Positions 36,501-50,728 are shown, numbered from the stretch's first letter. The stretch is DNA of 64,000 bases from Vigna angularis (GCF_016808095.1 NC_068976.1:26072371-26136370); one strand, 5' to 3'. The notes: a model not told the origin generated them from the letters alone. Translations and numbers: made by a program.

Positions 36501-38430
36501 TTCTTCTTAGGAGATGAGTGAGAGGGAGAGAAAGCAAGTGAACCACGTCGCGCCCAAAACTGTTGGGTCTTTTTTCAAAGAAAAGGGCGAAAAAGCCCCT
36601 GAAAAAAAAAACCTTAAGAAAGTGTAAGCTTGAACCTAAATGTGTATTTTATGTCATTAGATTTTATGATAAATATATGTATTTTACTTAAATGTGTATT
36701 AACTGCATTTTAAATTTACAATTCATTATTTGGGTTGTGATATTTAAGTTTTTTTTAGAGTTGACGATTTAAAAAAAATAAAAATTAACATAATGGTGAT
36801 AGAAATAAATAATAATACAGTGAACTTGAAATGATATCAACTCTACACACAATATATCATTTATCATTTTTAGTAATTATAGATAATTTTATTCTTAAGA
36901 TTAATCATCATATAAATAAATGTATTATTTGTTTTAAATAATTTCGTCATAGTTTTATTTTTTTAAAATATTTAAAAAAATTAAATTGCACTTAATTTCA
37001 ATTCCTAATATTTGGAACTATTAAGTATGATGGAAACAAATCTAAAAAAATTGAGAAGAAAAAAAATAATGAAACCTATACTAATATACTAAGAGTTAAA
37101 GTGTTAAAGATATTTAAGAGGTGTATGGAATATCTTTTAAAACAAGATAATAAATTTAATTTTAACATATGATTTTTATGATAAAAATATCCTTTTAAAG
37201 AGAAAGTTAGTTCTTATATTAGAACTTGGTACATCTCTTTATATCAAACTAAATATTAATAGAGTCTAATTAAACTGTGATATTGGGTGAAGTGATACAA
37301 ATAGTTAAGACAATTTAATATTTGATATTTATATATCTTGTGAATCTAATTATAAATATTTTGCTTATATAACTAAAAGCCTTATGATTAATCTTTATAG
37401 TATCATAAGGTTTAATGTGAAATGGATTGATCTTCCTAAAATTCTATGAGATGATTTGTTTAATCTCCATCTTACATAAAGAATTCAAAAAGAAATATAT
37501 AATATACTCATTCTTGATTGGAGAATTGAGAAAGTAATTTCCAATTATACTATTACTATTCTTGATCATCTAAAAAACCATTTTCAATAATTTTGTACTT
37601 TTCTTTTTTCAAGAATATTATTTTAATAGTCTATTTTAAACTCAAACTATATTTTTTTAACTACTAAAAATGTGATTGACTAGTTATGTTGGATAGTTAT
37701 ATTTACTTTTTACTTTAGTAAATCTCTGTAATTTATTTTGAAATCAATGAAATAGGTCAAATTTCAAAGAATATAAAAGTTGATAAATTTTATTTGGAAA
37801 GAAGTTTTTATTATACAGAAATTGCTTTTATAAATAAAATTTCAATTGTTTCTTTTAGTTAATAATGATGATGGAACTAAGAATAGTTTATAGGAGTAAA
37901 AAACAAAATTTATCCAAAAAATGATTAAAATTTTATGTAATTTTTTTTGCGGTATAAATTTGAAAATGCTTCATAACACAGTTCTTACATATCACGACAT
38001 TTTTTGCAAATTTAACTTTAACTTTTTTTTCAGGTATAGTATTATATAATCGGTCTGATCTTCGTTTTCAATATTGTTGTGGAGGGAAAGTTTTGAATAT
38101 GTTCATTCTGAACATCTTATTTTAATTCAATTATCCATTCCAAAACTTAGAATAATTAATTTTACACAAACAAATAATTAAATTAATTATACTTTTTGAG
38201 CATGTAAGACATATATAATACAAATGCATTGTAGTTTGAAAATTGTTTTATTACATGAAAAAACACAAGACTAACAGAAGTGAATTGTTGAAAGTAAAGT
38301 AGGTTTATTTTGATAGAATTAGGTTAGACAAAATCATGATTTGTGTGTTCATCATGATTTGTGTAGCACGATTTTTAACATCATCAGAACATGCAGTCAT
38401 TTTAGTACTCAAAATCAACCCAGACCAAGG
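36501..38430. other. RAD4 upstream region and AT-rich spacer
   Basis: The first 80 bases before the RAD4 start (CT-rich on the minus strand) are the probable leader and promoter. The rest, to 38430, is very AT-rich and no gene was recognised. Its last part is near the 3' end of the ARMC7 transcript. Confidence 0.5.
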
Positions 38431-38709
38431 GAATAATTGTGTCTATAGGGTTTTCAGAAAAAATTCCTATTCTGAAATCATGTCCATTTCTTAAATTCTA
38501 CACCACCATTCGAATATACAATGATACCAATACTCAAATTCAACCCAGAACACGGGAATAAATGTGTTTGTTTGCACACATACTCGGAGGACGCCCTAAA
38601 AGCAATTGTTTTCATCTGTGTAAGACAAGACTCACAGTTTGAATAACAGTACATACTTAATTGTAGAAGGTAGTGTAAATTGTGAGCAAAAAAGTTTAAA
38701 TTCTGTTTC

Positions 38710-39973
38710 TCAGTCGTTCCCTGATAGATGTTTATTCAGAAAAGCTTTAGCCAGATTACTGAAACTCACACTAACATCTTCGGCGGCTGCATACCTTTTA
38801 ATGATGTCAATAACTTCGGGCTTTAAAATCTCCTCCTTGTTAAAATCGTTACAGATATAATAAAGTGCCCCAAGTGCATAATTTACCTAAAACAACAGAT
38901 AGATGCCCTGTTAATGTACCAAATTGTAATTGATTCTTTTATGAAAGAAAAATAACTTTAGAATGTACAGGCAAATGTAAGGAACATTGCTCTGCAAATG
39001 CAAAAAAAAAAAATCATAATGAGTTGTTAGTATTGTGAGTTGGGTAATTAAAAGAGTACCTACTAGAACATATTGCTCTGATAAGTGAAAAAGTGCAGGT
39101 CTCAAATAATTAAATTTCATATGATAAATCACAATTTTTTTCACATGTAAAAAATATATTTAGTGATGGACTAAAAAACAAAATCATGCCTGTAAACTTG
39201 AACTTATGGGAGGAAATGCTAACAGAAATATTTAAAATCTGGATGTTAATGTTTTAGCAATTCCCTTGACCTACAAGCTACATTGGTCTGCATCTTAGGA
39301 GCCAAAAAAGCAAGCACTTATTCTTACAGTGTTCCTAACTGGGCTTGATAAACATTGAATTATTGGGGGTATCCCACCAAACTCAGTTACAATTGCGGAA
39401 TTGGCAGGATCTACACAAAAATTGTAATTTTTGTCAATAAGATAAACAATTAGACAAGCAGAAATAACGATATCACTAAAGATATAGTCACTAGAATTAC
39501 CAACACACGAATTGCAGATCCCTCCTATACCAAATTCTACAAGCTTTTCATTCGGTTCCGTTAAGCAGTCAATGAAAAGTTCCAAAACGTTAAGCTGCAA
39601 TGTTATGCAAGTGCATTTAGTTAACGTTGTACAGTTTTTTCTGGAAAGTAAACTGATAGGTCCTACCTGACGCAAGAAGTTGTAGTTGTAAGGATCATAG
39701 GCAAAGTTGGCCAAATTTGCCAAAATCTTCTCTCTTGGTTCATCTGCAGATGTGTTCTGAAACTGAGTCACCAATTCCTGAAACAAACATTATATCCATC
39801 TAGGACCGAAAAAAACATCACAAGACATACAATTTATTGGTACATTATTATTGATTGCAAGTTAAGTGTTTATAGTTGAAAATGAGAGGAGGAAGAAAAA
39901 CCTGAAGGAATTCCACTCTGGAAGTTCCATATCTCCCTGTCCGTTCTTGTTGCCTCCGGTCATTGGTGAACAT
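38710..39973 (-). CDS. ARMC7: Armadillo repeat-containing protein 7 homologue
   Basis: This is a small armadillo-repeat protein. The human counterpart has been linked to splicing complexes, but the plant role is not established. Exons 39973-39902, 39777-39667, 39594-39501, 39410-39328 and 38886-38710 give 178 residues. The start [20 protein letters not shown] is the family N-terminus. ARM-type helices follow: [73 protein letters not shown] and [18 protein letters not shown]. The C-terminus is [15 protein letters not shown]. Length and exon phases fit the family throughout. The 3' UTR, to about 38431, and the two downstream introns are also present in the inverted pseudogene near 21 kb. The gene lies 2.2 kb upstream of RAD4 on the same strand. 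Confidence 0.94.
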
Positions 39974-42900
39974 GTATGCTGGTTTCTACCTTCTAGTGTC
40001 ACCATTAAAAGTATAAAAGTGAGGAGAACATCAGTAAAGAAAATTTCATTTATAGGGAAATTTAGATAAGAAGAACCGGATATCCCCAATGTCATAAAAC
40101 TCAACTTAGTATTCAACTGGGTCAAGGCGTGTATTATGCAGTGTAGTGGATTACTAGCACTGTATTGTGTTTTGGGGTGAACTCAATGAGGCTAGAACAG
40201 ATTTTCCAGCGTTTAAAACTTATATGCATAATTGTGTATGAGTGTATCAATTACCAACTCTACATCTCAGTTAAATCACTAATTTCTTAAAAACAGTAAA
40301 ATGCAAGGAAAGGAGATTTTGTGCATACATAAATTAGATGCTCTTGTTTTGCTTTCAAAGTTATATCCATTTAACTTAAGACAGGGGACTAGTCTGATGC
40401 GTTTAGTTGTTAGAAGCGAGCCACGTATATGGAAGGTTCCAAGAAAAAGGCAGAGTATAAAAATATAGAATTTGAGCTTGCAAAATACCAGAGGGAGCTT
40501 TCAGTTCCAACAATAACCCTAAATCTTAACACTTTGCAAAAGAATATAATCTACTGAGCTCCATAGAAAATAAATTAAATGAGAAAGACGAATGGTATTA
40601 CTGAGTGATCAATTTTTGCAGTCTTGCGGTGTGAAGGCACAAAATTGAATGGATTGTTGAATCAGATGATCTTTCTGACAAAATAACACAAGATAGCGTT
40701 GTGATGAGAGATCACAATACTTACTCCAGTGACCTTGTTTAGGCTCTGTGAGTTTGTGATAATGGGTCTCCCATAAACTAATTTTATGTTTGATTGGGCT
40801 CAACCTTTATTTGCACCTTTTTTCTACTAAATGTAGCCCTTTTTGATTAATTACTTTTTTTTCAATAAGATTAAGAATTGGTGGTTTGGTCGAGACTTGC
40901 ATGTCAAGACCTCAACATTTCTTTTATAAATGTCTACAATTATTTCTTTCATACTAAAGTCAGTCGATCGTATATTTTTTTTATCTAACATTGCCAAAGC
41001 TATTTTATTATTGATGTTACTTAGGGTTGTCTCTTCCAGTGTTGAGGAGACTATTTTTTGACGGAAGAATTAAATTTTTAAATTAATGACTGTCGTGGTT
41101 ATTTCTTTTTTGATAGTGTCTGCAGTGATATATATTTTTTTTCATCAACGACACAATGCCATCAGTGAGGGAATTTTGAGTCAACATCCATCAAAAAGTC
41201 ATCATGGTAAAAATCTCAACCAAAAATATCATAAAAATAACTTTGACAATGTCGGTCTAAATAATTGCGGTTGATATCAAGTGAACACAACCTCGACCAA
41301 CATCAATGAAGAAAAACTTGTTAATGTCAATTGAAAAAATCTTAGGAAACTTTAATAAAAGAATAATATCAACAGGTGTGAAGAGGGGGTGATGGTTCTT
41401 CCACCCCCAATTTTCTCCGAAAATATCCAATATTTACTCTTGGGTATTTTATGCACCAATGTTTTGTTTCTGGATAATGAAAATATATATAAAATTATTT
41501 GTCTAATTATCTCACTCCAATATTTATCAACTTCTTTTTAATATAAAAAAAAATTGCCTAATTTGACACTGAATATATATCAATATTAGCCACTCCGTTT
41601 TTTAATTTGTTGGCTGAAGTCGATGTTTATGGAGCTTATTAGTATTCATTTCATCATCCATCATACAAACAGTTTCATGCAGTTTCACCTGAGATGACTA
41701 GAGAAATACATATTTCAAAATATAATAATACAAATCCACATTTTACTTTAAAACTCAAGAATACAACACTCATAAATTCATAAACAGAGAAGGAAATGTT
41801 CAGAAATAGCCTAGCCAATTTAGATTAATTCATACAGTGCAAAATTTACAGAGTAGTCACAGTCCTCAACCAAACTATAAAGTAAGAGATAGAGACACAC
41901 AAAATGCACGGCCAATAGGAAGGAAGGGAGAGAAATAGTGTCACTTACAACTCAGCAGATCAGTGGAGAATCATCCGCGGACTCACTGCGCAGTTACAGA
42001 AGACAGCGGTAGAGTCGTCGCAGAGTTGCACCAGATCAGCGACGAAGTTGCGGCAGAACGGCGGCGAAGACGTGCACAGTCGCGGCTGAGTTGCTGCAGA
42101 ATAGCACTAAGTTACTGCAGCGTGCAGATCTATCACCGGAATCGGAGGGATTTGTGCTATGGCCGGTCTCACCCGGTGGTTGATGGGGTTTGTGCAAGTC
42201 ACACGGCAGAGCGTGAAATAATAAATATTAGGTTTAACATCGTTTGGATCCTGGGTCCTAGGAGTTGGGTTAAAACTGATTCTTCCTTTTCAAAAAGTTG
42301 AGTAAAACTCGAATTTCGTTACAAAATATTTAGTTAGTAAAATATAACGGTACAAATGTAACTATAGTTAGCTCAAAGAATTAAATGCAAAAAGAAACAC
42401 GAAAATGATTGTTTGAAGAAATATTGATGTATTAATTAGAGAGAGAAATATTTAGAGAAATGTAAATTATTGAAGAGAGAAATATTGATGTATTGATTAG
42501 AGAGAAAATATTTCTCTGGATGTTATCCAATAATGCATCAGTTTTATACACCCACTTTTTCATATTCCACCTTATATCACTCTATATACTATTTTACTCA
42601 ATAATAACTTAATAATTATATAATTTTCGAAACCAATAACACTAGATATTTCACTAGGACGGCATCAATATAACTAAAACAAAGAATCATTGCTTGTTAA
42701 CAACAAAACCGTGACCATTAGATAACCTCTGCACCTCTCTCATCAATCTTTATATCTTCAAAGAAAACTCATTTAGCTTTCCTAGACCTATTTTATAGAC
42801 CCAAAATTTAAAATCTGTACAACGAAAACCTTAGCCTGTAACCCTTCACCATTCTTATAATCCACTCATGCAACCCGAGAATATCATTTGCATACTTTAC

Positions 42901-45461
42901 CTATCAATAAGGGACATAGCAGCACATGCACAACAACAATTTCATGCACTTGGTATTAACCATATTATGATTTCTCTCCCAAGGTAGGTACCACGAAAAC
43001 CATTAAATGTCAATATCAAGAACCCCTTCTAACTCTCTGGATTCCAATGTCTACATTATACAAGAAGAAAATATAATATTTCTCTTCATCTTACCTTGGC
43101 TCCCACATGCATTAAAACTCTTCACTTGCAAAAAGAAAACATGCACTCATACCATTATGTGATGACATTACAATACTCCACATTTATACCACTTCCATAC
43201 ATTTAATACCCATCAAACATTTCATGCAATTACAAAATAATAATTTAGTATACCTATAAACCCATGTTGGTATCTCTATTGAGAACACAACTCATCACCA
43301 ATGCACTCTATTGTCATATTTTACTTATACAACACGTTAACACTTCTTACTCTTATTTACATTCTTAACCTAGCCAACCCACGGCTACCCTCCAAAGATT
43401 CACGATATGCACTTATCCCTTATTATAAAACCACATGCACTATAATCCTTCAACCTGTGCATTCATATTTTGGGAATAACATCTCAAACCATTTTTTTTC
43501 CTTAGCAACCCATAACCTTCCAATTTGGTATACTATCTATCTACATTGTTTCTCAAGATTAACAAGTTTCAAAGGAAACACATCATGCTCAATCAATACA
43601 TAAAAAAGTTAACTCCCCTTACCTAGGTTTTCCAGTGAATTCTTTAAAGGCCCATTGGTTCCTAGAAAATCCCGTGACTACAACAAGGGCCCCTACACAA
43701 CTCCTTGGTACTCACAGTCTTCTCTCTATTACTCACTACGCTCATGGTGGAGGACAAAAAGTGGTTGTTTCTCTCTTGCGCACTCTCTCGAGTTGTTCTG
43801 GAATGTAGCTTAGGGTTGCTTCTTATTTCGCACACAAGCCGTCGGAGGCCACGCGTTCTTCCTTCCTTGTTGCTGCCGTCGTTGAGGATACCCAGCTAGT
43901 AGCTCCCCGCGCCCCCGGGTCTGCCGGATTCCCTCCAGTACCCACCGAAAGTGGTGGTTGTTGGGATTTGTAGCTAACTTACATCATTTTAATTTTTTTT
44001 AAATATTTACACAATGCAACCTCTTCAAACGTGTCACGTATTCATCAAACTGCACAACTGACTCATGTTTGGCCACGATAGCATTTGCACCGTTATGTTT
44101 TTAACGGCGTGAGCGAAAATGACCGGATTGAACACTTTTTAACGAATATGAGATCTTACTGAACCTTTTTAAAAGGTAGAATCACTTTAAATCAAACCCG
44201 TAAAAGTAGAGACCAATATTACAAACATCACGTTGTACGCAAAAGGTTTAAAACAAAAGATAGTAATAAATCCTTGGAAACTTCATTAAAAATCGGCATA
44301 TTTTTTAAATTTTAACATTAGTAGTTTAAATAACAAATTAGTAGCATTTTTAAACTAAAAATGGTACTTTTAATTAACAATTGATATAAAAAAAATTATA
44401 TTTTAGTTAACAAATTGTTAGATTTAAAGAAAAAATCAATGGTTAGTTTCAGATTTTAGTAAATGGAAGTAAAGTTAAAACTGGTCTCTTTTTTGAAGGG
44501 ATGACAAATAGTTAGATTTACTTTAATTTTTAAAACCTGAGAAAATATTTAATAAGCTGGAAACAATTATTTGCTGTGGTATATAACGTATTTTTTCTGG
44601 TACTTAAGGAGAATTTATAACTAGTTTTAGCCCAGGTACATGCAAATCAAAGTTTTATACAAAAAATAGTAAAAAAAGATAAATAATTTAATTGAAAGTG
44701 TGCTATTACTTTTAAAATATTTTATTTACTTCCAAAAACTATTTATAGATGTATTTATTTTGGTTCAACAAGAGGTTCACCTTTGTTTTAAATGTTTCTA
44801 TTTGATAAAATATTAGAACTTTAAATTTTTAATAGTTTTCTTTTATTACGTTATTACAAATTATTTATTTCATTGATTTCCAAGGATTGATGTTCCCAAA
44901 CCAAAGATATCCTTTTACAATTTGTTGCTCCCCCTTTTTCCATGTTCAAATCGAATAAGTATATGAACGACAAAAATTCTCAAAATGAATATTAAACAAT
45001 AGCTAATTTGCTTCATTTAAACAACCTCATTAACAATTATATTTTGGTACATCTCAAAACAAGATAGTACTTTTAAATTGTTACTCTGTTATTTTCTACT
45101 GGGAAAGTGTGCATCTTACAACAAGAAAATTAAGCATGTTTTTACAGCAATAAGAGGTCAGACACATAGGAAAATCTCTCCCTCTTTGCCTTTTAGGTCT
45201 AACTCTGCTGTTTCATAACGTGTTGCTCTCAGTGTAGCCATCATGATCCAGCAAAAATTTCGAAGCCCTACATGATCCAGCAAAATTGCCAACTGATGCA
45301 GCAACAGTAAACACCTTCATCATACATAACAATAGTAGATATTATGCTCATCTTTTGGCTCATCAAGCCTCTCACCAACTGCTTACTGCAAACTTCTTAC
45401 TGTATGTATGACATACAGGCATGTAGGTAAAATCAACAGCCAAGAAAGAGACATTGTGCAA
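39974..45461. other. Long gene-free region with repeat remnants
   Basis: No gene was supported over 5.5 kb. Two GC-richer islands stand out: 41940-42270, with CAGCGG/GCAGAG-type sequence and an unrecognised 112-residue frame, and 43600-43960, containing CGCGCCCCCGGGTCTGCCGG. On the minus strand the second island includes CTAGGTAAGGGGAGTTAAC, which resembles the donor-like stretch in the solo LTR, so an eroded LTR-type repeat is possible. Direct repeats GAGAAATATTGATGTATT lie near 42416 and 42478. The last few hundred bases may be the 3' UTR of the RlmN-like gene. Confidence 0.45.
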
Positions 45462-48400
45462 TCAACAGCTTACTCCAAGACCAATAGGGTCGGTGACCAG
45501 AGGAGTTTTCTGGAACTTGTTCCGTAGCTGGCCACAAGCTGCATTTGCATCCAACCCTCTTGTATGACGAACACTGACAGTTATTTTAGCAGACTCCAAA
45601 GCGCCAGAAAATGCTAGCACCTAGCCAATTAGAATTTTTAGATTAAACAACCAAATTTACAAAGATGACTCAAGGCACAAACTAAATTGTGTGTTAAAAA
45701 TGATAAGAAAATTATCATACTGCTCTCTTGGAAGGACGCTTATACTCAGAGTCCTCTATTGGATTGAAAGGTATCAAGTTGACATGATATCCACTGCCCG
45801 CTCCATGGAGTAACTCAGCAAGTTCTGCTGCATGGTCTACCGAGTCATTGACTCCAGCTACTCAAACATTGTGCCATGAATGTGCCATTAGAATTATAAG
45901 GATTAGACAACCTTTTAGTAAGAGAAGTAAATAGTATGTATTAGAACTTTCAATACCTAAAAGTGCATATTCAAAGGAAACCCGCCTGTTGGTTTGCCGA
46001 AAGTAATCTCTGCAGTCTGACATAAGTGCATCCAGCGGGTAGGATTTTGCACTTGGAACAATTGTCTCCCTAAGTTTCTGATTAGGAGCATGCAGGCTGA
46101 TACAAAACACAAAAGAAAATTCACATAATAGAAATATACATATATATATGGATAAAAAAGAATCCATTAAAAAGCTATCTGAAATTATACACAAGCTCAG
46201 AATAATGCTATACTCTGGCCACAAATCCAAAATAGTTGACAACGAATTATTTTTCTTTTTATTTTATGATTTTAAAGCAGGCGGGGAAGAGATCAGTTTA
46301 GCAATTCAGAGCATTCTACAAAAAAGAAAGTCATAGAAGAGAAATGTCATTTTAAAGTTTATATCTTCAACTAAATAGAAAGTGCACTTGCAACATTCTA
46401 ATAATGCCTGTGGTTGAGCAGCCGCCAAAATTTAGGTTTTAGAGAAAATTACGAAATAATAAAATGAAAGATAGATAGACTCATGAAAGTTCAAATTTTA
46501 TCCCAAAATTTGGAAATATTACGAAGTTGCATTGACTAAAAACTAATAATATGAAAATTCAAGATACAGGGCTGGCAACCTAAAGGTCCGAATACAGGTA
46601 CAAATGTCAGTTTGCTACCTGACGTCTAGCTTAGCATGAAGGTAAAATTAATGGCAAGTCAAAATTGTATTCATATCAAAGGTAATTACCTCACAGCTAA
46701 GGTAGATTGAAGTTTGTGAGAAGCAAGTTTCTTTATTGTATTTGGAACGCCCACAGTGGAGATGGTTATCATTCTTTGCCCAATTTTCACATCCTAAAAG
46801 AAACACAGTAAAGCATATATACAATAAAAACTTACTATAATAATTTATCACAATACAATGAAAAATAGAAACAGAAACAAAGGACAAATTTTATGCAGAC
46901 AATGTGATTACTTGAAGTTTTGAAGGAGAGAGAAATGTATGCATATAACTTTGCACTTGTATTGAAGATGAATTACATATGCATTCACATGTGGCATAAA
47001 GTAAGTCTGGAAAGTCTTCATAAAAAATATATTATACAAATACATGAAAGGTTGATCTCTCAATCTCATAGAGGATTTTTACAACTTCAAATTTCAAGTA
47101 AGCCTTCAGAAGGAAATAATGTCACATATTTATTCACCTTATTCAAGCAACGGTGTGCTTCAAGTACTGCCGTCAGATTTAACATTGGTTCACCCATTCC
47201 CATAAACACTACATTTGACACCCTATGCTTGAAGACCTCCTCAATGGCCAAGACCTGTTCACATAAGATGAATTTTATCCCTGTCTTGCAGAAAACCAGG
47301 TCAAGCTTGTTTCAGAACATTAACAATCCTAAATCAAAGCCTCTTATCTTTACTTTATACATTCTTTTTACTTTCTCTTTTATAATTTCTTTAAATTAAT
47401 CACAGAGGCACTATCTCATCAACCCTGCTATAAACTAACATCAAACTGCTTTGATGGACAAACATGGATGGATATGACACAAACCTGTTCAACGATTTCA
47501 TGTCTCTGAAGATTCCTTGAAAACCCCCCTTTTCCAGTGGCACAAAAGGAGCAGCGTAAAGGGCAACCAACCTAATATCCAAACAACAGATGGCATTAAC
47601 AACAAAATGGAAACATCAGCACTTAATTATCACATGAACAAAAATTAGTTTCCAGATCAAATACTCCAGGAAAGAGGTAAAACATCAGCTAGTTATTTAA
47701 ATATTTAGAAACCAGTGAAGCACCTGTGATGAGACACATGCCGTGAGGCGACTCAAACCTTTATCATCCATAACTGGAATGCCAACAGTTTCAATCAATC
47801 TATTGTCCTCCAACTTTAACAACAACTGCAAAATCAAATGCCAAGCCAACCCTAAAAGTGTAAGAAGCCAAGGAAACCCCCAAAACCAAATTCCTCAAAG
47901 AGCAAGTCAACATCCTACTTTTTGCAAGTGCCAAGTATATCATCAAAAGAAGAAAAAAAAGTCATTGCCAAAATAATTCAGAACTCGTCCACAAAAATCA
48001 ACATTGCATCATCAATTGAACATCTTGAAACATAAAACGGCCAATTAAACAAGAAACCATCAAAATATATAAAAACGAAACCACAACCGCAATTTAAAAC
48101 TTTTTATTGAATTATGATTACACTCCTCACCTTAACAGTTCCATCAGCTGCAGTTACAGTTTCGAAAATAGGAGACCGTCCCACCTTCCATCCAGCTTCT
48201 TCAAGATTATTCCTAAAACCCTGAGGCACTGCAATGTAAGAAAACCATAACACAACCATAATTAAATAAAACATAAAAAGAGACAAAAGGGAATGAATAA
48301 AAAAGAGTAGAAAAATAATAATAAACCCACACTGATAGAAATCCTTAATTTCTCTACACTTCCTCTGGTATAAGAAATGATAAAGTTGCTTGCCCCTGTA

Positions 48401-48692
48401 GGTTTCCTGAAAAAATCGAGCCAAAAAACGAGAAATTAAAATATATTTTTTTTCATTTATGTTTTGCTCCAATTAAATTGGAAAAAGATGATAAATTTAC
48501 CTGACCGCAGTTAAGGGCAAGCTGTTCCAGCTCCTTCTCTGACAAACCAAGGAGAACCTGAGACGGGGATTTGACACGTGGGGACATGGATGCACGCACA
48601 GCGGACGAGAAATAAGGTTGCACCTGCGTGCGAGACGGAGGTCGCACCGTACGTGCGAGTGGCATGGAGCAGTTCTGAATCAGCGCCAGCAT
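45462..48692 (-). CDS. RlmN-like radical SAM rRNA methyltransferase, probably plastid
   Basis: RlmN-family enzymes methylate C2 of an adenine in 23S rRNA, and in bacteria also certain tRNAs, using SAM and an iron-sulfur cluster. Ten exons (48692-48501, 48406-48331, 48228-48131, 47825-47724, 47571-47485, 47254-47138, 46793-46690, 46096-45957, 45857-45721, 45620-45462) give 403 residues in frame. The radical SAM motif is C159-x3-C163-x2-C166 ([20 protein letters not shown]). GMGEPMLN and [19 protein letters not shown] follow. The two mechanistic cysteines expected from the E. coli enzyme are present: C152 (TACVSSQ) and C380 ([10 protein letters not shown]). The first 40 or so residues are Ser/Arg/Pro-rich with few acids, fitting an organelle transit peptide. 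The donor of exon 2 (T|GTGGGT) was chosen because it alone preserves the frame and the family residue before PQGFR. Confidence 0.94.
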
Positions 48693-49271
48693 TGGATTGG
48701 AGGGTAGTTCAATCTTACCTTTGCTTCTTCACTCTTGGCTTTGGCATGAGATGACAAGAAGATAATGAAAACTCACAAAATGAACAAGAAAAAAACTGCT
48801 GCTTAAATCCTTAAACCTTAAACCCTTACTTTGTACTTTTTTTAAAAATAATAATTAAAATTACAACGATAAATCAAACACAAAACAAAAACCTTTTCCA
48901 ACCATTATTTTGGAGTATTTTTTTCGGAATGCTTATTTTTCAGTCTTTGGTTGCTTGTAAAAAAAAGTTCTTCAAAAAAGAGATCTTGTAGAGTTACTTT
49001 GAATTTTGGAGTTATATATAATTTTTTTTTTAATTTTAGTTCGATTTATGTGATTGATTGATATATAATATTTATTGAAATTATAATAGGGTAATGTGTG
49101 AGAATAAGAAGAATAAAATTTTGAATTTTGTTAAAATTTTAAGGCTTTGTTTGGTATGGGAGTAAAAAAAGAGAGAGTGAGGTAAGTAAAGAAAAAAAAG
49201 GCAAAAACATATGAGAAATTTAATAGAATAAATATATTTGGCTAAATAAAAAGGTAAAAAGAATTATTTTT

Positions 49272-49329
<58 letters not shown>

Positions 49330-49425
49330 CAATTATAAATTGTCTTTTATTTAGAGTGAATTTTATATAAAAAGGAAAATAATTATATTAAATGCATGAT
49401 AAATTATTTTAATACTTTTAGCTTA
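48693..49425. other. RlmN-like gene upstream region and (TA)n tract
   Basis: The leader and promoter of the RlmN-like gene are expected in about 48693-48900, with no specific element recognised. A (TA)n tract of more than 50 bases lies at about 49274-49327. No other gene was seen. Confidence 0.5.
49274..49327. repeat. Long (TA)n microsatellite
   Basis: An almost perfect TA dinucleotide run, the longest in the window. Confidence 0.95.
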
Positions 49426-49434
49426 TTTTTTTAA

Positions 49435-50728
49435 GACTTAAATACTTACTTCGTCTTCAAGAGGAGAATTTTTGTTTAGTACCAGTTTTAAAATTGAATC
49501 TATTGAGTTTTAAAGTTGTAAAAATTGTATAAACAAAGTCCCCTCTATTAAATTAGCATAAACAGAGTTAAGTCCGTGTTATAAAATCTGACTTTTTTTT
49601 CTTCTCTCTCATGTATTCTTTCTACAACGTTAACTTTTCTCTTTTTATATTAATGATTTTCATAATTTTCATAAATAGACATTTTTTTTTCTTTTTCTCT
49701 TTTTGCAGTTTGATGGTGACAAGGGAGAAGTGGTCTTGGGCGGTGGTGATGAGGATGTAGAAGTGGAGGGGGAGGAATAGGGAGAGGATGGGAATGGAGA
49801 GAGGTGTGTTGTGGGAAGTGGACCACCACAAGCCACCACCGCAACCTAGCACCACCACTGATCATCTTCACCGCCATCAAACCCTATTTCGCCTCACCAC
49901 CATCAACACAGACCTGCAATCAAAAAAACCCCAATTGCGAAGCCATTGCGAAACCGTCACACTCATCTTCTTCACAAAAAACCTCCATAGCTTCGTGTAA
50001 CCAGGACACCACCGACCAACCCCCTTCTCCATCATTCTCGCGCAACAACCTCCATTGTGAAACCTTCACCAACCTAAATCGCGTCGTTGTTCAAGCCAGA
50101 CGCACCACCCCCAATCTTCTGCGCGAACCAGATGCACCATCAAAGTCGCGCCTCGCACCTACAAGAAGAGAAACCAAACAATCCAGATCCAAAATCACAC
50201 AACCATCAAAAACGCGAATCATCATCTCCACAAGAGGGCAAGCAAGTCATGCCCTTATGACAGCTCAGGAGAAACCCTTTCTTTCTTTTAACTTTGATCT
50301 AGGGATTGAGGGACTTTGGGTGCTGATGATGGAAGTGGTTGAGTCAAAAGTAATGTGTAGTTTATGGAGGGTCTGAAATTTTGATTTAGCAGGATTGCAA
50401 TATGGGCATGGATATTGGAATTGAAAAGTTGTGATGAATTGGTTGAATTAATGGTTGGGGTTGAATTTTTCAGGAAGGCTCTTTGGGTGATAAATATACG
50501 AAGGAGGAGGATAAAAAAAACCTTGATTGGGAAGAGAATAAGAGAGAGAGAAAAAGATGACAATAACAACAAAGGAAAGAGAAAAAAAGTGCAGCCAGAT
50601 TAGCATGGACTTAACTCCGTTTATGTTAATTTAATGGAGAAGACTTTATTTATACAATTTTTAGGACTTTGAGACTCAATAGATTCAATTTTAAAATTGG
50701 ATACTAAACAAAAGTAAGCATTTAAATT
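49435..50728. mobile_element. Non-autonomous element with long terminal inverted repeats, Mutator-like candidate
   Basis: The left arm (from about 49435, ACTTAAATACTTACTT through AAAATTGAATCTATTGAG to AGTTAAGTCC near 49574) is repeated inverted at the right (about 50604-50728), with one internal gap of about 20 bases. The inverted repeats are therefore about 125-150 bp. A candidate 9-bp duplication, TTTTTTTAA, lies at 49426-49434 and 50729-50737, but it is low-complexity and weak evidence. The 1-kb interior is richer in GC and has a 190-residue frame (49804-50376) full of Ser/Thr/Pro with no recognised domain. No transposase is present. Such structures may carry captured host sequence; none was identified. 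Confidence 0.75.

Noticed and set aside
41963..42301. A 112-residue Arg-rich frame in a GC-rich island
   Set aside because: No family match, no neighbouring exons in a consistent phase. The island is more likely a repeat fragment.
49804..50376. A 190-residue frame inside the long-TIR element, considered as a transposase
   Set aside because: No DDE motif, zinc finger or other transposase feature. It is Ser/Thr/Pro-rich and fits captured or random GC-rich sequence.
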